Part shown: one piece after another, positions 62,323-64,000 of the stretch | Position numbering within the stretch: position 1 is the stretch's first letter | Layout: each line of letters opens with the position of its first letter | DNA from: Sialis fuliginosa | Taxonomy: Eukaryota; Arthropoda; Insecta; Megaloptera; Sialidae | NCBI GenBank assembly: GCA_961205875.1 | Contig: OY540813.1 | Coordinates: 24,151,001 to 24,215,000, forward strand | Reading direction: 5' to 3' | Length of the DNA stretch: 64,000 nt | Notes under the pieces: generated by a model | Databases searched by the model: none | What the model was told of the DNA's origin: nothing | Seen by the model: only the letters and a program-made list of their open reading frames with translations | Position numbers and translations under genes: made by a program

Positions 62323-64000
62323 TAGTAATTTTGACGTCAAGTCGGAACAGGTAGACAAATGAATACAAATTATAAAAACTATTAAAATGGATTATATTTT
62401 CTATAAAATAACCTAAATATAATATTCGAGTAAATAAAAATTATTCTAAACCCTTACCGTGTACGGTACCATATATGGCACCACAAGTTAATTTTAAAAA
62501 TCTCGGTTCCTGATTATTTAATTTAATTTTTTTGTATTTAATGCATATAGTCAAAATATAGCTCGATAAAATTATATGTTCTAATCACTAATGCATAGAG
62601 TGCCATATATGTCATAATATATTTTTTCCACTAAAATATTAAAAAATAGTTAAATATTTTTCTTACTATATTTTCTCTATATTATTTCCTAAGATACATT
62701 TTTTTATAGTAAAAAAAAATCAATGCGGGAAGGGGTTAAAGATTATAATTAAGATTGATTAAAAGTAAAAAAAAATATTTCTGAGAAGGTGCTAATGCAC
62801 GGATCATAATAAAAACATTGACATGGTTCATAAAATGCCTATACATATGTATATAGATATTGATTTATTAATTTTTGTACAAAATAACCTTGACAGGTAT
62901 CCGTAAATCAGAAAACCAAAGGCATTAACTTTTTGAAAACAACATCATCTCCCATTGAGTATTTCAAGCACATAATTGATCTTGAAACATATCTGTGTTG
63001 TGAATATTTAATTGATTAATATTACATTGAGTCTGCAATTTCCTTGTGTTCGGGTAAGCTTTACTTTTCAATAGGTTTTGCCTTGAATAGTATTGACAGA
63101 ACGATTATTTTAAAATGATTATAGCAAACACTTACCTGTATGCATGTTATAATGAAATTGCGTGTTTTTGTGCGTTATTATTATATTACAGTCAAACATC
63201 TGTAACTTGAATCCAAAGGGAAAAATTAAACTGTTCGTGTTATGGGGGTGTTCGAGATACATACATGTATAACTATATGAGAAGTTGAGTTCCAAAACTC
63301 GGTCGTTCCATTTTAAAAAATAATCGAGATTTAGTGAATTTTGAAATAATTTTTGATATTCTTTCGTATTGTAATGAGTTTTGAGCAAAAATTAAAAAAA
63401 AATTCACTGGATATCGATTATTATTTAAAATTGATCGAATGTGTTTTGGAATTCACCACCTCATCATTTATACATAGAAGCTTTCGAGGTAAGAGTTAAA
63501 TTCTGTATTTTCTTTATGGGAATCGTGGGTTGGGGGAGGGGGTGTTTACTAAATTCCATCATTCTGATGTGATTTTAAAATTATTACATTTTTATATTTA
63601 TTATTTCTAATTTCAATCCCTTCGTATAAGCAAATTGGAAATACACATATTGCGATTTTAGTAGTAGACATATTCGGAAAATTCTAAAAATCTGGATTTC
63701 AATTCAGTAGTATAATAGATCAGTAGTACAATACTAATGTTATCGTACTTAAAAAAGTACAAATAACCTAAAAAAAGTTTTTTTACAATATAAATAACAT
63801 ATTTATTACCCTAGGTTAGAGGCAGGCACTTTAATCGCTCGTCTAGTCTCTAAACTTCAGATTGTTGATCAATATTGACTTATTTAGCAATGTATTGAAA
63901 ATCAATATTTATCGTTTATGTGTGCCTTTACATTTCCCGCAAAAAATTAAGTGAACCATCGTTGGACTTTGTACTGAGGCCATGCAGAAATCCTACCAGC

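Larger units (their letters stand above)
57029..64000. other. A+T-rich DNA, no coding exon recognised
   Basis: No coding exon was found. Items seen are an old hAT-like repeat starting CAGCGATTCTCAACCTTTTT at 58980 and fading near 59310, a LINE-like tail at 59520-59680, GAGACGAGA motifs at 60325-60495 and 62277-62322, and a pogo-like end CAGTCAAACATCTGTAACTT at 63190. The last 500 bp hold nothing recognisable. Confidence 0.4.

Noticed and set aside
1-64000. LTR retroelement or other virus-derived copies
   Set aside because: No long terminal direct repeats, primer-binding sites or capsid, envelope or polymerase motifs were recognised. Very old fragments could be missed.

Overview
The window looks like gene-poor, strongly A+T-rich DNA from an insect. 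The evidence is one recognisable arthropod gene with insect-style split exons, a small secreted inhibitor gene, and dense non-autonomous DNA transposons of the kinds common in insects. I cannot name the order or species. No bacterial-type operons, rRNA, tRNA or CRISPR arrays were seen.

Left end (1-12.5 kb). The last two coding exons of a Tgi/VGLL4 homologue (Tondu-domain growth inhibitor of the Hippo pathway) lie on the + strand at 663-1067 and 2099-2397. Its earlier exons lie off the left edge. A TTAA-flanked MITE sits 37 bp past the stop codon. A satellite array of exactly eight 538/540-bp units follows (3610-7915). On the - strand, a two-exon gene (12506 to 10937) encodes a secreted protein of about 108 residues with a complete ten-cysteine TIL (trypsin-inhibitor-like) domain.

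Middle and right (12.5-64 kb). I see no convincing protein-coding host gene here. The sequence is a graveyard of DNA transposons. Many can be delimited to the base by inverted ends plus target-site duplications: hAT-type elements with 8-bp duplications, PIF/Harbinger-like elements with 3-bp duplications, a TA-flanked foldback family, a 9-bp-duplication element and broken Tc1 and mariner transposases. Nested insertions are common. One hAT element sits inside a Tc1 transposase, and another sits inside a Harbinger-like MITE. A 1.8-kb palindrome (30475-32280) has 844-bp arms. A CpG-rich stretch near 56.4-57.0 kb could be the promoter and first exon of a gene lying to the right.

Most unusual finding. 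Two short insertions (14189-14363 and 19748-19907) are each flanked by a 13-bp direct repeat. Each is built as an inverted repeat around a small loop. The loop of the first contains a near-complete hammerhead ribozyme core: CTGATGA, stem II, GAAA, then a self-complementary CACGTG followed by the TC cleavage site. The second has a more diverged loop with GAAAC. This architecture resembles the ribozyme-bearing ends of Penelope-like retroelements.
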